A stretch of DNA of 64,000 nucleotides from Burkholderia pyrrocinia (GCF_022809715.1 NZ_CP094460.1:1922001-1986000), one strand, 5' to 3'; numbered from the stretch's first letter, positions 34,444-43,714 are shown. Notes: generated by a model not told the origin, from the sequence alone. Translations and numbers: made by a program.

Positions 34444-34552
34444 GGCCCGGTCGCCGTGAAGGGAATCAGACTTCCAGTGTAGCGGGACCGTCGCGCCGGC
34501 GCGCGATGCGGCGGCGGAAAGCGGGCAGGCAGGTACGGCAGGCGCCGCGCTG

Positions 34553-34584
34553 AATCAGCGAATCAGCGAATCAGCGAATCAGCG
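34553..34584. repeat. Four tandem AATCAGCG octamers
   Basis: AATCAGCG is repeated perfectly at 34553, 34561, 34569 and 34577. The last copy covers the stop codon of the 51-residue gene on the reverse strand, so contraction or expansion could move that gene's terminal codons. Confidence 0.9.
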
Positions 34585-34734
34585 ACGATACAGGACGATC
34601 GGCACGAGATGCGCACGGCGCACGCGCTCGGCTTCGACATGACGTGCAGCGTACGAGTATTCGGCGTCGAGCGGCAGGTGCGGCGATACGAACAGGTCGT
34701 CGATCTTTTGCAGCAGGGCAAGGATGAAGCTCAT
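34579..34734 (-). CDS. Small hypothetical protein (51 residues)
   Basis: Reverse-strand ATG at 34734, TGA at 34579-34581. The product begins MSFILALLQKIDDLFVSPHL and ends RVRRAHLVPIVLYRR: an N-terminal amphipathic helix and a basic tail. AGGAG precedes the ATG. Two copies of AGGGTTTTCCCT lie in its promoter region. It is not assigned to any family, but the good ribosome-binding site and promoter motif support a real gene. Confidence 0.68.
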   Translation of the reverse strand: MSFILALLQKIDDLFVSPHLPLDAEYSYAARHVEAERVRRAHLVPIVLYRR

Positions 34735-34758
34735 GTGAGACTCCTGACGGTTGTGTCT

Positions 34759-34800
34759 AGGGTTTTCCCTTAGATGGACTCCATTCTAAGGGTTTTCCCT
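34759..34800. promoter_or_regulatory. Pair of AGGGTTTTCCCT motifs upstream of the 51-residue gene
   Basis: The palindromic 12-mer occurs at 34759-34770 and 34789-34800, exactly 30 bases apart (about three helical turns), with CTA/TTAG flanks. The same element precedes the small gene at 24.2 kb. A dimeric regulator bound side by side is a simple reading. Confidence 0.55.
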
Positions 34801-34909
34801 GAACTCTGCCAGTACACCGCATCAGTTTGCCGCACGCGCGCCGCCACCGATCGCAGGCGCGGAACGGCGATCCTTGCCCCGTCGGGCTTCCAGGATAGGG
34901 TCGGAACGA

Positions 34910-36337
34910 TCAGCGCGTGCGGCGGGCACGCTTCGCGACGGCCGCGTCGCGGTTCGCATTGCGCTGAAGCCGGTCGACCTGCGACAGGAGCGCTTCGTGG
35001 TGCTCCTCGAGCGTCAACAACGTCGCCTGCTGCGTCGACAGATCGGCCGCCAGGCGATCGATCCGCTGCTGCTTGGCGGCCGCGTCCTGCTTCAGGTGCG
35101 CGATCTGCCGCGTTTGCAGCATCAGCGCGACGAGCCCCGCCAGCACGACGACGGCCAGCGCCAGCAACAGGCGGTTGACGCGGCGCATCTCGCGATCGGC
35201 CGCGCGCGTCAAACCGTCCATGTCGGCCTGCAACGCGGCGAGCCGGTCGGTCAGCGGACGCAGGTGCGTGTCAGGATCGAAGGCCGGCGCTGCCGGCTGC
35301 GTGCGTTCCGACGACGGCTTCGTCACGAAGGACGCGGCCGAAGCGACAGGCTGCGTGACCGGCAACGGCGAGGCGTGGGTCGGGGCAGCGTCACGGATGT
35401 TCGCGGGGGTCGCGGGGGTCGCCGGCTCGACCGGTTGCGCCGGCGTCTGCGGCTCGACTGTCGAAGCGGCGTCCGGCGCCGGGTTCGATCCGGTCGCGTC
35501 CGGCGCCTTGTCGACGCTCGTCGCAACCGGCGCGGATTGCACCGGCGTCGCGTCGCTTGCGCCGGCAGCCGCCCGGCGTTTGCCGCCCGACGACGAGCGG
35601 CGCTCCTTCACTGCGTCACCGGAAGATCGCCCTTCGCGGGATTTGACGGCCGCGACGCCGGCCGCCGCTTCGACAGCAGCTTTCGCGCCTTCGCCATCAG
35701 TCGCTTGCCGATCGGCCGTCTTTGCCGCGGCGACATCTGCCGCTTGTAGCCCGGTTGCCGTCACTGTGGCGCCATCGGCCACAGACAAATCGGCCGCCTT
35801 CGTTGCAACGCCATCGGCCGCATGCACATCGGCTGCCTTCGTTGCAACGCCATCGGCCGCAGGCACATCGTCGACCTTCATCGCAACGCCATCAGCCGCA
35901 GTCACACCGTCCGCTTTCACAGTAGCGCCACCTTCTGGCGCCGAAACACCGCCGGTCGCCACCGCGACTTCCGGCTTCACCGCGCCGTCAGCTTCCGCAT
36001 GTCCCGCCGCACTCGCAGCCTCCGGCGCGCTGAACCCGTCCAGCGAGGCCTGCCGCCCGGCGGCCGCATCGTCCGCGACACCGGCCGCCGCTTCGGCTTC
36101 CGCAGCCGCTTCGTCGCGCGCCGTGACCGGCACCCGCTCGCCCGGCTCGAGCACCGGATCGCCGAACAGGTCGAGCGTCAGTTCGTCCCGCGGCGCATCG
36201 CCGGCCGGCGCGCTGCCGGGCCGCGACGTCGCCCTCGCGGACGTGCTGCCCGCGGCAGCCGCCGAGCGCTGGCGGGAACGGGCCGACGAACGATTGGAAC
36301 GGGAACGGGAGCGAGGCGTGGAAACGGATTCGGTCAT
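34910..36337 (-). CDS. Hypothetical single-pass membrane protein with alanine-rich repeats
   Basis: 475 residues. N-terminus is Ser/Arg-rich. The central third holds degenerate 13-residue repeats (V-x-AADGVATKAAD type, about six copies; 39-base period at 35.7-35.95 kb). Further on is Pro/Ala-rich sequence, then a helix LLLALAVVVLAGLVALMLQT (about 393-412) and a C-terminal coiled coil (KQDAAAKQQRIDRLAADL onward) ending in Arg-rich sequence. No catalytic motif. It resembles filament-like or septum-associated coiled-coil proteins only in general layout. Monocistronic. Confidence 0.72.
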   Translation of the reverse strand: MTESVSTPRSRSRSNRSSARSRQRSAAAAGSTSARATSRPGSAPAGDAPRDELTLDLFGDPVLEPGERVPVTARDEAAAEAEAAAGVADDAAAGRQASLDGFSAPEAASAAGHAEADGAVKPEVAVATGGVSAPEGGATVKADGVTAADGVAMKVDDVPAADGVATKAADVHAADGVATKAADLSVADGATVTATGLQAADVAAAKTADRQATDGEGAKAAVEAAAGVAAVKSREGRSSGDAVKERRSSSGGKRRAAAGASDATPVQSAPVATSVDKAPDATGSNPAPDAASTVEPQTPAQPVEPATPATPANIRDAAPTHASPLPVTQPVASAASFVTKPSSERTQPAAPAFDPDTHLRPLTDRLAALQADMDGLTRAADREMRRVNRLLLALAVVVLAGLVALMLQTRQIAHLKQDAAAKQQRIDRLAADLSTQQATLLTLEEHHEALLSQVDRLQRNANRDAAVAKRARRTR

Positions 36338-36429
36338 GGAGATCGGATAGCGGGCCCCGCGAGCGCGGAACCGGAAGTCGAACGGAATCGGTGGCCGGCC
36401 ATTGTCGCACGCCCCGCAACCGATTCAGC

Positions 36430-37128
36430 CTATTCGTCGCCCGACAACCCGTTCCCTTCCTCGAAACGCGTGACGCCCCGCAACGCGCGCAGCTTGTCGC
36501 AGATCGCCCGGTATTCGAGCTCCGACACCCGCGCGAGCGCGATGCGCACCTCGTCGTGCTCGCCCGTGTCGTCGGCGCGCTGCACGATGAACTGCTTCAC
36601 GCGCGCGCTGTCGGGGCCGAGCGCCGCGTGCAGCGAATCGAACGTCAGCGCGCCGCTCACCACCGTCAGCGCAAGCTGGCGCCGCTGGCGCACCGTGAAA
36701 TAGCGCCGCTCCAGCGGCTTGATGCCGGCCAGGATGATCAGGATGATGATCGTCGCCGAAATCGACGCGACGTAGAGGCCGCCGCCCACCGCGAGGCCGA
36801 TCGCGGCGACCGACCACAGGCTCGCGGCCGTCGTCAGCCCGCGCACGATCTCGCCGCGCAGCAGGATCGAGCCCGCGCCGAGGAAGCCGATACCCGACAC
36901 GACCTGCGCGGCGATCCGCGACGGATCGAGCACGATGTGCTCGCTGCTGCCGAGCACGTCGGCGAAACCGAACGCCGACACGATCATGATCAGCGTCGAG
37001 CCGACGCACACGAGCATGTGCGTGCGCAGGCCGGCCGCCCACGACAGGCGCTCGCGCTCGAAGCCGATGACGCTGCCGAGCGCCGCCGCGAGAACGAGCC
37101 GCATCACGAGTTCCAGGTTGCTGAGCAT
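36430..37128 (-). CDS. MgtC/SapB family membrane protein
   Basis: 232 residues with five hydrophobic helices in the first 145. The family core is LRLVLAAALGSVIGFERE-like (LVMRLVLAAALGSVIGFERER) and GIGFLGAGSILLRGEIVRGLTTAASLWSVAAIGLA, with the conserved charged residues of MgtC. A cytoplasmic C-terminal domain follows (about 150-232). MgtC-family proteins modulate ATP synthase or magnesium adaptation. It is followed downstream by the repeat protein gene and is preceded by divergent AGE-family gene, so the 37.13-37.24 kb gap holds both promoters. Confidence 0.9.
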   Translation of the reverse strand: MLSNLELVMRLVLAAALGSVIGFERERLSWAAGLRTHMLVCVGSTLIMIVSAFGFADVLGSSEHIVLDPSRIAAQVVSGIGFLGAGSILLRGEIVRGLTTAASLWSVAAIGLAVGGGLYVASISATIIILIILAGIKPLERRYFTVRQRRQLALTVVSGALTFDSLHAALGPDSARVKQFIVQRADDTGEHDEVRIALARVSELEYRAICDKLRALRGVTRFEEGNGLSGDE

Positions 37129-37240
37129 CCGATTTATCTCCTTTTTCTGGTGCCGGCCGCGCGGAATGTTTTATCCTTGGCCCCGGCCGCGCCGATCCGG
37201 GCCGCGCCGACACGTTTCGAACCAAGCGCTCAACCCCGTC

Positions 37241-38350
37241 ATGTCCGTTTCCGACTCCGCTTCCGCCCAGGCCGCCCAGCTGCGCCACCATTTCGCGCAC
37301 GTCGTCTTGCCGATCTGGCGGGGTTCAGGGTTCGACCACACGTTGCGGCTGCCGTTCGAGGCCGTCGATCCGGCCACCCACGCGCCGCTGCCCGTCACCC
37401 GTTATCGCGCAATGGCCTGCGCGCGGCAACTGTTCGTGTTCGCGCAGGCCGGCGACACGGCACACGCGGCCACGCTGTTCGACGCGCTGTGCAGCCGCTT
37501 CCGCGACGCGCGCCACGGCGGCTGGATCTACAGCGTCGACGCACAGGGCGCGCCGCTCGATACCACCAAGGATCTCTATACGCATGCGTTCATCGTGTTC
37601 GCGTGCGCCGCATGGCATGCGGCGTCGGGCGACGCCGCCGCGCGCGCGGTGGCCGAAGAAACCGCCGCGCTGATCCAGGACCGCTTCGCGCCGTGCCACG
37701 GCGACGCGCTGCTCGATGCGGCGCGCCACGCCGATTTCTCGTCATCCGGCAGCGGCGCGCTGCAGAATCCGCTGATGCACCTGACCGAAGCGTGGCTCGC
37801 GGCCGCCGACGCCTTCGGCGACGCGGCGTTCGACGACGCGCTCGCACGCACCGCGCAGGCCGTCGAGCGCACGTTCGTCGACGTGACAACCGGCTGCGTG
37901 GCCGAGCTGCCGCTCGGGGCGGCCGACAACCGTTTCGAGCCCGGCCATCAATTCGAGTGGTTCTATCTGGTCGATGCGGCCGGCGCACGGCTCGCGCAGA
38001 CCGGGCTCCCCGACGCGCTGTCGCGCGCGTTCACGTTCGCGGAGCAATACGGCGTCGATGCGCAGACGGGCGGCGTCTGCGCGGCGCTCGACGCGCAAGG
38101 CGCGTGCATCGACGGCACGCAGCGGATCTGGGCGCAGACCGAGTACCTGCGCGCGCTCGCGACGCACGGCGGCACGCCGGCCTCCGCGCCGCTCGCGCAG
38201 CAGATCGAGCGCTTCGCCGCGCGCTTCCTGCATCCGCGCGGCTGGTTCGAGTGCAAGACGGCGGACGGGCAGGTGTCGCGCGCCGACATGCCGTCGACGA
38301 CGCCCTACCATCTCGCGACCGCCTACGCGGCGCTGCCGGCCGGTTCGTAA
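37241..38350 (+). CDS. AGE family epimerase/isomerase (N-acylglucosamine 2-epimerase fold)
   Basis: 369 residues, alpha/alpha-barrel. Family landmarks are [52 protein letters not shown] and [16 protein letters not shown], where His residues of HLTEA and GHQFEW are the catalytic candidates. [12 protein letters not shown] and [16 protein letters not shown] close the barrel. Members epimerise or isomerise mannose, glucosamine or related sugars. Start ATG 37241 is preceded by weak ribosome-binding sequence. It converges on and overlaps the chemoreceptor gene by 28 bases at the 3' end. Confidence 0.86.
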   Translation: MSVSDSASAQAAQLRHHFAHVVLPIWRGSGFDHTLRLPFEAVDPATHAPLPVTRYRAMACARQLFVFAQAGDTAHAATLFDALCSRFRDARHGGWIYSVDAQGAPLDTTKDLYTHAFIVFACAAWHAASGDAAARAVAEETAALIQDRFAPCHGDALLDAARHADFSSSGSGALQNPLMHLTEAWLAAADAFGDAAFDDALARTAQAVERTFVDVTTGCVAELPLGAADNRFEPGHQFEWFYLVDAAGARLAQTGLPDALSRAFTFAEQYGVDAQTGGVCAALDAQGACIDGTQRIWAQTEYLRALATHGGTPASAPLAQQIERFAARFLHPRGWFECKTADGQVSRADMPSTTPYHLATAYAALPAGS

Positions 38351-39951
38351 CCCGCGTCGGCAAACGACGGCGCCGCGCGTTCGCCACGTGCGGCGCGTTC
38401 GCCGCGCACATCGCCGAGTTCGAACACCGACACCGCCTGCATCAGGTGCGCGGTCTGGTCGTTCAGCGACGCAGCCGCCGCCGCGACTTGCTCCACCAGC
38501 GCCGCGTTCTGCTGCGTCAGCTGATCCATCTGCGTGACGGCCTGGTTCACCTGCTCGATCCCGACGCTCTGCTCGACCGACGCGGCCGTGATCTCGGACA
38601 TCGTCTGCACGACGCGCGTGATCGATGCCGACACCGTCCGCATCGCATCGCCGGCGCGCTCGACGAGTTCCGCGCCGCCGTTGATCTGCGCGACCGAATC
38701 CTCGATCAGCACCTTGATCTCCTTCGCCGATTGCGCGCTGCGCTGCGCGAGCGAGCGCACTTCGCCCGCGACGACCGCGAAGCCGCGCCCCTGTTCGCCG
38801 GCCCGCGCGGCCTCGACCGCGGCGTTCAGCGCGAGGATGTTGGTCTGGAATGCGATGCCGTCGATCACCGAGATGATCTCCGCGATCCGCCCCGAACTCT
38901 GCGCGATGCCGCGCATCCGGTCGATCACGCTGTCGACCACGCCGCCGCCGTGACTCGTCGCTTCGAGCGCCGCGTCGGCCAGCGCGCTGGCCGCGCGTGC
39001 GCTGTCGGTGTTCTGCCGGACGGTCGCGGTCAATTCCTCCATGCTCGCGGCCGTTTCCTCGAGCGATGCGGCCTGCGTGCCCGTGCGCGCCGACAGGTCG
39101 GCGTTGCCGCCCGCGATCTCGCCCGCGCCGAGGTGGATCGCATCGGACGCGTGGCGCACCGTGCGCACGGTGCCCGCGATGCTCGTCTGCATCGCGGCGA
39201 GGCCGCGCAGCATCCGGTCGATCTCGAATACGCCGCCCGCCCGCACGGCTTCGTCCAGCCGGCCCTGCGCGATCCGCTCGAAATGGCGGCCCGCTTCATC
39301 CAGCGGCGCGACGACCGCGCGCCGCGCGGCTGCGTAGATCGCCGCGCTCGCCGCGAGCATCGCCACCAGCAGCGCGATGCCGACCGACTTGAACCAGAGT
39401 ATGCCGCCGTCGATCGTGTCGAGCGCCGTGCGGCTCGATGCGCTGCCGTATTCGGCGAAGCGATGCAGTTCGGCGATGTAGGCATCCTGGATGCCTTGCG
39501 TCGGCTGGTCGAGGAAGGCCTGGATGTTGTCGGCGTCGAGGAACTGCACGAGTTCGCCAAGCGCGCCGCGCAGCGCGCGATAGCGCTCCGCGAGCGCCGC
39601 GACGCGCGTGCGGTTCGTGTCGTCGACCGGCTGCGCGGCCGTCAGCGCGGCGAACGCCTTGTCCGCGTCGGCAAGCGAAGCGCCGGCATGGCGGATGATG
39701 TCCTCCGGCTTCGGGCCGCCGCGCACCATCCGCGTGCCGGCGCGCGACAGGTTGATGCGCGCGTCGAGCAGGTGCTCGGTCGCCTGGTTGGCCGCGTTGA
39801 CCTGCGCGATCGCGACGTTCGACAGATCGTCGACGCCGCTGCGCGTCGACGCGAGCGCCCGGAAGCCGAGCGCTTCGATCGCGAACAGGAAGAGGCAAAA
39901 CACGGTCAACACGCCGAGCAGACCCGACGCGAGCTTGATTTTTCCGAACAT
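38323..39951 (-). CDS. Methyl-accepting chemotaxis protein
   Basis: 542 residues from ATG 39951. Two helices (about 7-28 and 186-208) bracket a periplasmic four-helix Tar/Tsr-type sensor. A HAMP region follows, then the signalling tip [20 protein letters not shown] with [20 protein letters not shown]. Methylation helices have the usual Glu/Gln pairs. The protein directs CheA/CheW. The sigma-28 promoter at 39995-40021 fixes the start: a start at 39984 would leave almost no leader. The C-terminal tail after [10 protein letters not shown] is extended and Glu/Arg/Ala-rich. Confidence 0.93.
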   Translation of the reverse strand: MFGKIKLASGLLGVLTVFCLFLFAIEALGFRALASTRSGVDDLSNVAIAQVNAANQATEHLLDARINLSRAGTRMVRGGPKPEDIIRHAGASLADADKAFAALTAAQPVDDTNRTRVAALAERYRALRGALGELVQFLDADNIQAFLDQPTQGIQDAYIAELHRFAEYGSASSRTALDTIDGGILWFKSVGIALLVAMLAASAAIYAAARRAVVAPLDEAGRHFERIAQGRLDEAVRAGGVFEIDRMLRGLAAMQTSIAGTVRTVRHASDAIHLGAGEIAGGNADLSARTGTQAASLEETAASMEELTATVRQNTDSARAASALADAALEATSHGGGVVDSVIDRMRGIAQSSGRIAEIISVIDGIAFQTNILALNAAVEAARAGEQGRGFAVVAGEVRSLAQRSAQSAKEIKVLIEDSVAQINGGAELVERAGDAMRTVSASITRVVQTMSEITAASVEQSVGIEQVNQAVTQMDQLTQQNAALVEQVAAAAASLNDQTAHLMQAVSVFELGDVRGERAARGERAAPSFADAGYEPAGSAA

Positions 39952-39994
39952 GGGGAGATTCCTGGAGAGCGGACGATGAGGCAATGCCCCGGCA

Positions 39995-40021
39995 TTAGCG
40001 GCATTTCTTCGTCGGACTTTA
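39995..40021 (-). promoter_or_regulatory. Sigma-28 (FliA) promoter of the chemoreceptor gene
   Basis: Read on the reverse strand: TAAA (40018-40021), exactly 15 bases, then GCCGCTAA (39995-40002). This matches TAAA-N15-GCCGATAA at all but one position. Transcription would start near 39988, about 37 bases before the ATG. Motility-regulated control is implied. The remainder of 39952-40256 has no gene. Confidence 0.8.
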
Positions 40022-40256
40022 GGAGCGGGTACTCAGGTGCGGCCGGCGAGGTGCGGCCAGCAACGCGGGCCAGTGACGCGCTTCGCTCGCGCATTCCCGT
40101 CGAATCGCCCGCAAACAAGAACATCTCCTGCATTCGACGCAATAATCGCGTCACATCGCGCCGGCAATTGCAGGAATCGCGGACGAATTTCCTTGCTTAT
40201 CCTCAGCCCCCTTCCTAGAGTTCAGCGCAAGCGGGCACTCATTTCGAGGGAAGGCG

Positions 40257-40700
40257 ATGACCGACATCACGGACCACGCGCGCGGCGCATTGCGTGCGCA
40301 ACCGTTCAGCATGCTGCTGGGCACGGAGCTGATGCATATCGGCGACAACGAGGTGTCGCTGTGCCTGCACGTGCGCGACGAGCTGCGGCAGCAGCACGGT
40401 TTCGTGCACGGCGGCGTCATCAGCTATCTCGCCGACAACGCGCTGACGTTCGCCGGCGCGCTCGTGCTCGGCCCGCGCGTGATCACGGCCGAATACAAGA
40501 TCAACTACCTGCGGCCGGCCGTGAACGGCACGCTCGTCGCCCGCGCGAAGCTCGTCTACGCGGGCCGGCACCAGGCAACCTGCCAGTGTCATGTGTTCGT
40601 CATCGACGGCGATCACGAGCGGCTCGTCGCGATCGCGCAAGGCACGATCAACCGCGTCGGCGACGGCAAGATGCCGGATACGCCTGAAGAAACGGCCTGA
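40257..40700 (+). CDS. PaaI-type hotdog-fold thioesterase
   Basis: 147 residues. The hotdog signature is QQHGFVHGGVISYLADNALTFAGAL, where HGGxxxxxAD carries the catalytic acid/nucleophile pair of the PaaI family. RVITAEYKINYLRPAVNGTLVARAKLVYAGRHQATCQC is the conserved strand set, and VAIAQGTINRV ends the fold. The enzyme hydrolyses acyl-CoAs, usually aryl- or medium-chain. AGGGAAGGCG precedes the ATG. It lies beside the CoA-transferase and catabolic genes but on its own. Confidence 0.9.
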   Translation: MTDITDHARGALRAQPFSMLLGTELMHIGDNEVSLCLHVRDELRQQHGFVHGGVISYLADNALTFAGALVLGPRVITAEYKINYLRPAVNGTLVARAKLVYAGRHQATCQCHVFVIDGDHERLVAIAQGTINRVGDGKMPDTPEETA

Positions 40701-40767
40701 TGAAACCGCCTGAACACGGCCCGAGCGGTCGGCATCCGATACCGCGCAACGGCGCGCCTCCGCGCCG

Positions 40768-41820
40768 CTAACCCGCGTCGTCTGCCGTCAGCGGCAGAAA
40801 CCGCGGCGCCACGCGCGCCCGCACGTTGCCGTTCTCGTCGGTCCGATAGATCCCGCGCGCCGCGTTGTGCGGATGCCGCGCCGCGTCGGCCACGCTCAAT
40901 ACCGGCGCGAAACACGCGTCGGTGCCTTCGAGCAGCGCGCGCCAGTGCGCGGACGGCTGCTGCGCAAACACGTCGGCGAAACGCGCCTTCAGCGCGGGCC
41001 AGCGCGCGCGGTCGTACTGCGACGCCGGATCGACGTCGGTCAGCCCGAGCCGTTCGACCAGCAGCGCATAGAACGGCGGCTCGAGCGCGCCGATCGTCAC
41101 GCATTCGCCGTCCGCGCAGCGATACACGTCGTAGAACGGCGCGTCATGAAAGAGGCTCGGCTGCGCGCCGTCGAGCTGCCCGTTCGCACGCGCCCACAGC
41201 GCGAGCGAACCGAGCATCGACACGATGTCGACGATCGCGCCGTCGACCACGCGCCCCGGCCCGCCGCCGCGCACGTCGAACAGCGCGCAGACGATCCCGA
41301 ACGCGAGCCCGAGCGCGCCGCCCGCATCGCCGACGACGGTCGGCGGCAGGCCCGGCCTACCGTCGTTCGGTGCCGATAGCGACAGCAGCCCCGTCAGCGC
41401 GACATAGTTCAGGTCGTGCCCGGCCGCGGCCGCGAGCGGGCCGTGCTGGCCCCAGCCGGTCATCCGCCCGTACACGAGCTTCGGGTTGCGGCGTGCGCAA
41501 TCTTCGGGCCCGAGGCCGAGCCGCTCCATCACGCCGGGCCGCAGCCCCTCGATCAGCGCATCGGCCTGCGCGATCAGTTCGAGCGCGGCGTCGCGGCCGG
41601 CCGCCGCCTTCAAATCGAGCTCGACGATCGCCTTGCCTTCGCGCAGCAGGTCGCCGTCGCGGCCCCGCAGCGCGTCCGGCGCGCTCGTGCGGCCGGATGG
41701 GCGCGCGATCAGCGTGATCCGCGCACCCATCCCGGCGAGCATCCAGCCCGCGAGCGGGCCGGGGCCGAGACCTTCGAATTCGACGATATGGATGCCGGCA
41801 AGCGGCGCGTTCAATGGCAT
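40768..41820 (-). CDS. CaiB/BaiF family CoA-transferase (racemase-like branch)
   Basis: 350 residues. N-terminus LAGIHIVEFEGLGPGPLAGWMLAGMGARITLIARPSG matches alpha-methylacyl-CoA racemases, followed by GRMTGWGQHGPLAAAAGHDLNYVALTGLL. In that branch His and Asp of the AAGHDLNY stretch are the catalytic acid/base. Thus it may racemise 2-methylacyl-CoA rather than transfer CoA. ATG 41820 follows GAGGT; the frame extends to 41856. Divergent from nothing nearby and convergent with the thioesterase gene, it likely belongs to the acyl-CoA module. Confidence 0.85.
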   Translation of the reverse strand: MPLNAPLAGIHIVEFEGLGPGPLAGWMLAGMGARITLIARPSGRTSAPDALRGRDGDLLREGKAIVELDLKAAAGRDAALELIAQADALIEGLRPGVMERLGLGPEDCARRNPKLVYGRMTGWGQHGPLAAAAGHDLNYVALTGLLSLSAPNDGRPGLPPTVVGDAGGALGLAFGIVCALFDVRGGGPGRVVDGAIVDIVSMLGSLALWARANGQLDGAQPSLFHDAPFYDVYRCADGECVTIGALEPPFYALLVERLGLTDVDPASQYDRARWPALKARFADVFAQQPSAHWRALLEGTDACFAPVLSVADAARHPHNAARGIYRTDENGNVRARVAPRFLPLTADDAG

Positions 41821-42031
41821 TGCGACCTCGCTGAAATGCAACCGGGACAGGGGCAAGGAAACGCATCGATTCTATGCGAATGCGTGCGACGGGCGCGGCA
41901 CGAACGATGACCGGGCCGATACACGGGACCGACGTCCCGGCCGCATCGCCATCGCGCGCCCTCGATCGCCGTCAGGCACCGGCACGCGCCCGATGCCGGC
42001 AAGGCCCGGCGCGCGAGCAGGCCTCGCGCGG

Positions 42032-42796
42032 CTAGCCGGCCGCCTCGTCGGCGCGCTCGGCCAGCGCTTCCCGCATCGCCCGCACGATCGCGTCGCGATG
42101 CGCGTCGATCCGCTCGACAGGCCCGGCCACGCCCATCGCCAGCGGCAGACCGTTCCAGCCGTCCGCGATCACCATCGAGACCATCGCGGCGCCCTGCGTC
42201 ACCGTATGCGCCGAATATGAATAGCCGTTCCGGCGCGTCTGCTCGACCTTGTCCAGCACGATGTCCTCGTCGATCGTCCTGCCCGACTTCCCGAACCGCC
42301 GGATGCTGCGCGCCACGAGCCGGCGGATCGTGCTGTCCGGCTGGATGCTCAGCAGCGCCCAGCCGAGGCTCGACATGCAGATCTCGCGGCGCGTGCCGAT
42401 CGGCGCATAGAACTGGATCGGAATCCTATGGGAACCCGCGACCGCGTCGATGTACTGCACGTACAGATCGCTCTGCACCGCGATCACGACCGCCTCGTGC
42501 GTGCGGGCCGCCAGTCGCATCGCGACGGCGTGCCAGTGTCGCCGGCTGCCTGCCGCCGAATCGACGAGCGCTTCGCCGAGATTGACGAGCCGCGCGGTGG
42601 GCGCATAGGCATGCGTCGCGTCGTCGTACGCGAGATAGCCGAGCGCCTTCATGCTGGTCAGCAGCGCCGCCGCGCTCGACCCCGGATAGCCGCAGCGCGT
42701 GGCGATCTCGCGCACGCTCAGCGGCCGCTGCAATGTGCTGAAGAGTTCCAGCACCTCGAACACGCGCGCCGCGCTCTTGACCACGTTTCCGCTCAT
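42032..42796 (-). CDS. IclR family regulator of the acyl-CoA module
   Basis: 254 residues from ATG 42796, behind GGAGAGGCGGG; a weaker ATG 42811 adds five residues. HTH VVKSAARVFEVLELFSTLQRPLSVREIATRCGYPGSSAAALLTSM, then the effector domain with RLAARTHEAVVIAVQSDLYVQYIDAVAG. It is divergent from the enoyl-CoA hydratase gene at 42932 and the 16-bp palindrome between them is the likely operator. It should control the genes from 42.9 kb to about 50.7 kb. Confidence 0.9.
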   Translation of the reverse strand: MSGNVVKSAARVFEVLELFSTLQRPLSVREIATRCGYPGSSAAALLTSMKALGYLAYDDATHAYAPTARLVNLGEALVDSAAGSRRHWHAVAMRLAARTHEAVVIAVQSDLYVQYIDAVAGSHRIPIQFYAPIGTRREICMSSLGWALLSIQPDSTIRRLVARSIRRFGKSGRTIDEDIVLDKVEQTRRNGYSYSAHTVTQGAAMVSMVIADGWNGLPLAMGVAGPVERIDAHRDAIVRAMREALAERADEAAG

Positions 42797-42828
42797 CCCG
42801 CCTCTCCGCACGCAACCGGGACGGGGCC

Positions 42829-42844
42829 TTCCACATATGTGGAA
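42829..42844. promoter_or_regulatory. Perfect 16-bp palindromic operator of the IclR regulator
   Basis: TTCCACATATGTGGAA is an uninterrupted palindrome between the divergent IclR gene (start 42796) and the enoyl-CoA hydratase gene (42932). It starts 33 bases from the regulator. The partial copy GGAATGGAATTTCC lies next to it. It is the probable site for IclR binding. Confidence 0.72.
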
Positions 42845-42931
42845 TGGAATTTCCCGCCGCCAACCGTCGTGACGATACTAGGCTTCGACCCGCGGCGTGA
42901 AGTCCCGCGGCACAGAACTCACGGAGACACC

Positions 42932-43714
42932 ATGGCAGCCTTTCTGATCCGCGAACGGCAGGGACCGATCCTGACCGTCACGATGAACCGTCCCGAAACC
43001 CGCAACGCCATTTCGGACACCGATGCGATCGACGCGCTGACCGAATGCTGCGACGACGCGAACCGCGACGAATCGATCCGCGTGCTGATCCTGACCGGCG
43101 CCGGCGCGGCGTTTTCGTCGGGCGGCAACGTGAAGACGATGCGCGCGTTCATCGAATCGGACCCGCACGATCTCGCGGCGATCCGGACGAGCTATCGCCG
43201 CGGCATACAGCGCGTGGCGCACGCGTTCCAGCAGCTCGAAGTGCCGGCCATCGCGGCGGTCAACGGCCCGGCCATCGGCGCCGGCACCGATCTCGCATGC
43301 ATGTGCGACATCCGCATTGCCGCCGACAGCGCACGCTTCGCCGAGAGCTTCATCACGCTCGGCCTCGTGCCGGGCGACGGCGGCGCGTGGTTCCTGCCGC
43401 AGATCGTCGGCGCCGCCGTCGCCGCGGAAATGTCGTTCACGGGCGACGCGCTGGACGCACAGGCGGCGCTGCGCTGCGGGCTCGTGTCGCGCGTCGTTCC
43501 CGACGGCGACCTCCTCGCGCACGCGCACGAACTGGCCGGCCGCATCGCCCGCCACTCGGGCACCGCGTTGCGCCTGACCAAGCGGCTGCTGCGCGAAGGC
43601 CGGCACGCGAGCCTCGACACGCTGCTCGACCTGTCGGCCTCGTACCAGGCGTTCGCGCACGCCACACCCGAACATCGCGCGGCGGTGAACGCGCTGTTCG
43701 CCGCGCGCGGCTGA
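42932..43714 (+). CDS. Enoyl-CoA hydratase/isomerase family protein
   Basis: 260 residues. Crotonase-fold: MNRPETRNAISDTDAI, oxyanion loop AGAAFSSGGNVKTM, second loop PAIAAVNGPAIGAGTDLACMCDIRIAADSARF, then VPGDGGAWFLPQIVGAAVAAEMSFTGDALDA. In the ESFITLGLVPGDGG stretch, Glu in the FAESF and the following Gly/Asp are the residues positioned for catalysis. It hydrates trans-2-enoyl-CoA or isomerises it. GGAGACACC precedes the ATG. First gene of the operon with the CoA-transferase, a second hydratase, porin, MFS carrier and dehydrogenase. Confidence 0.9.
   Translation: MAAFLIRERQGPILTVTMNRPETRNAISDTDAIDALTECCDDANRDESIRVLILTGAGAAFSSGGNVKTMRAFIESDPHDLAAIRTSYRRGIQRVAHAFQQLEVPAIAAVNGPAIGAGTDLACMCDIRIAADSARFAESFITLGLVPGDGGAWFLPQIVGAAVAAEMSFTGDALDAQAALRCGLVSRVVPDGDLLAHAHELAGRIARHSGTALRLTKRLLREGRHASLDTLLDLSASYQAFAHATPEHRAAVNALFAARG

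Noticed and set aside
36391-40218. Very long + strand open frame (1275 codons)
   Set aside because: It runs antisense through the MgtC and chemoreceptor genes and out of frame with the AGE-family gene. Its product is Arg/Ala/His-rich without domains, the expected shadow of GC-rich coding DNA.
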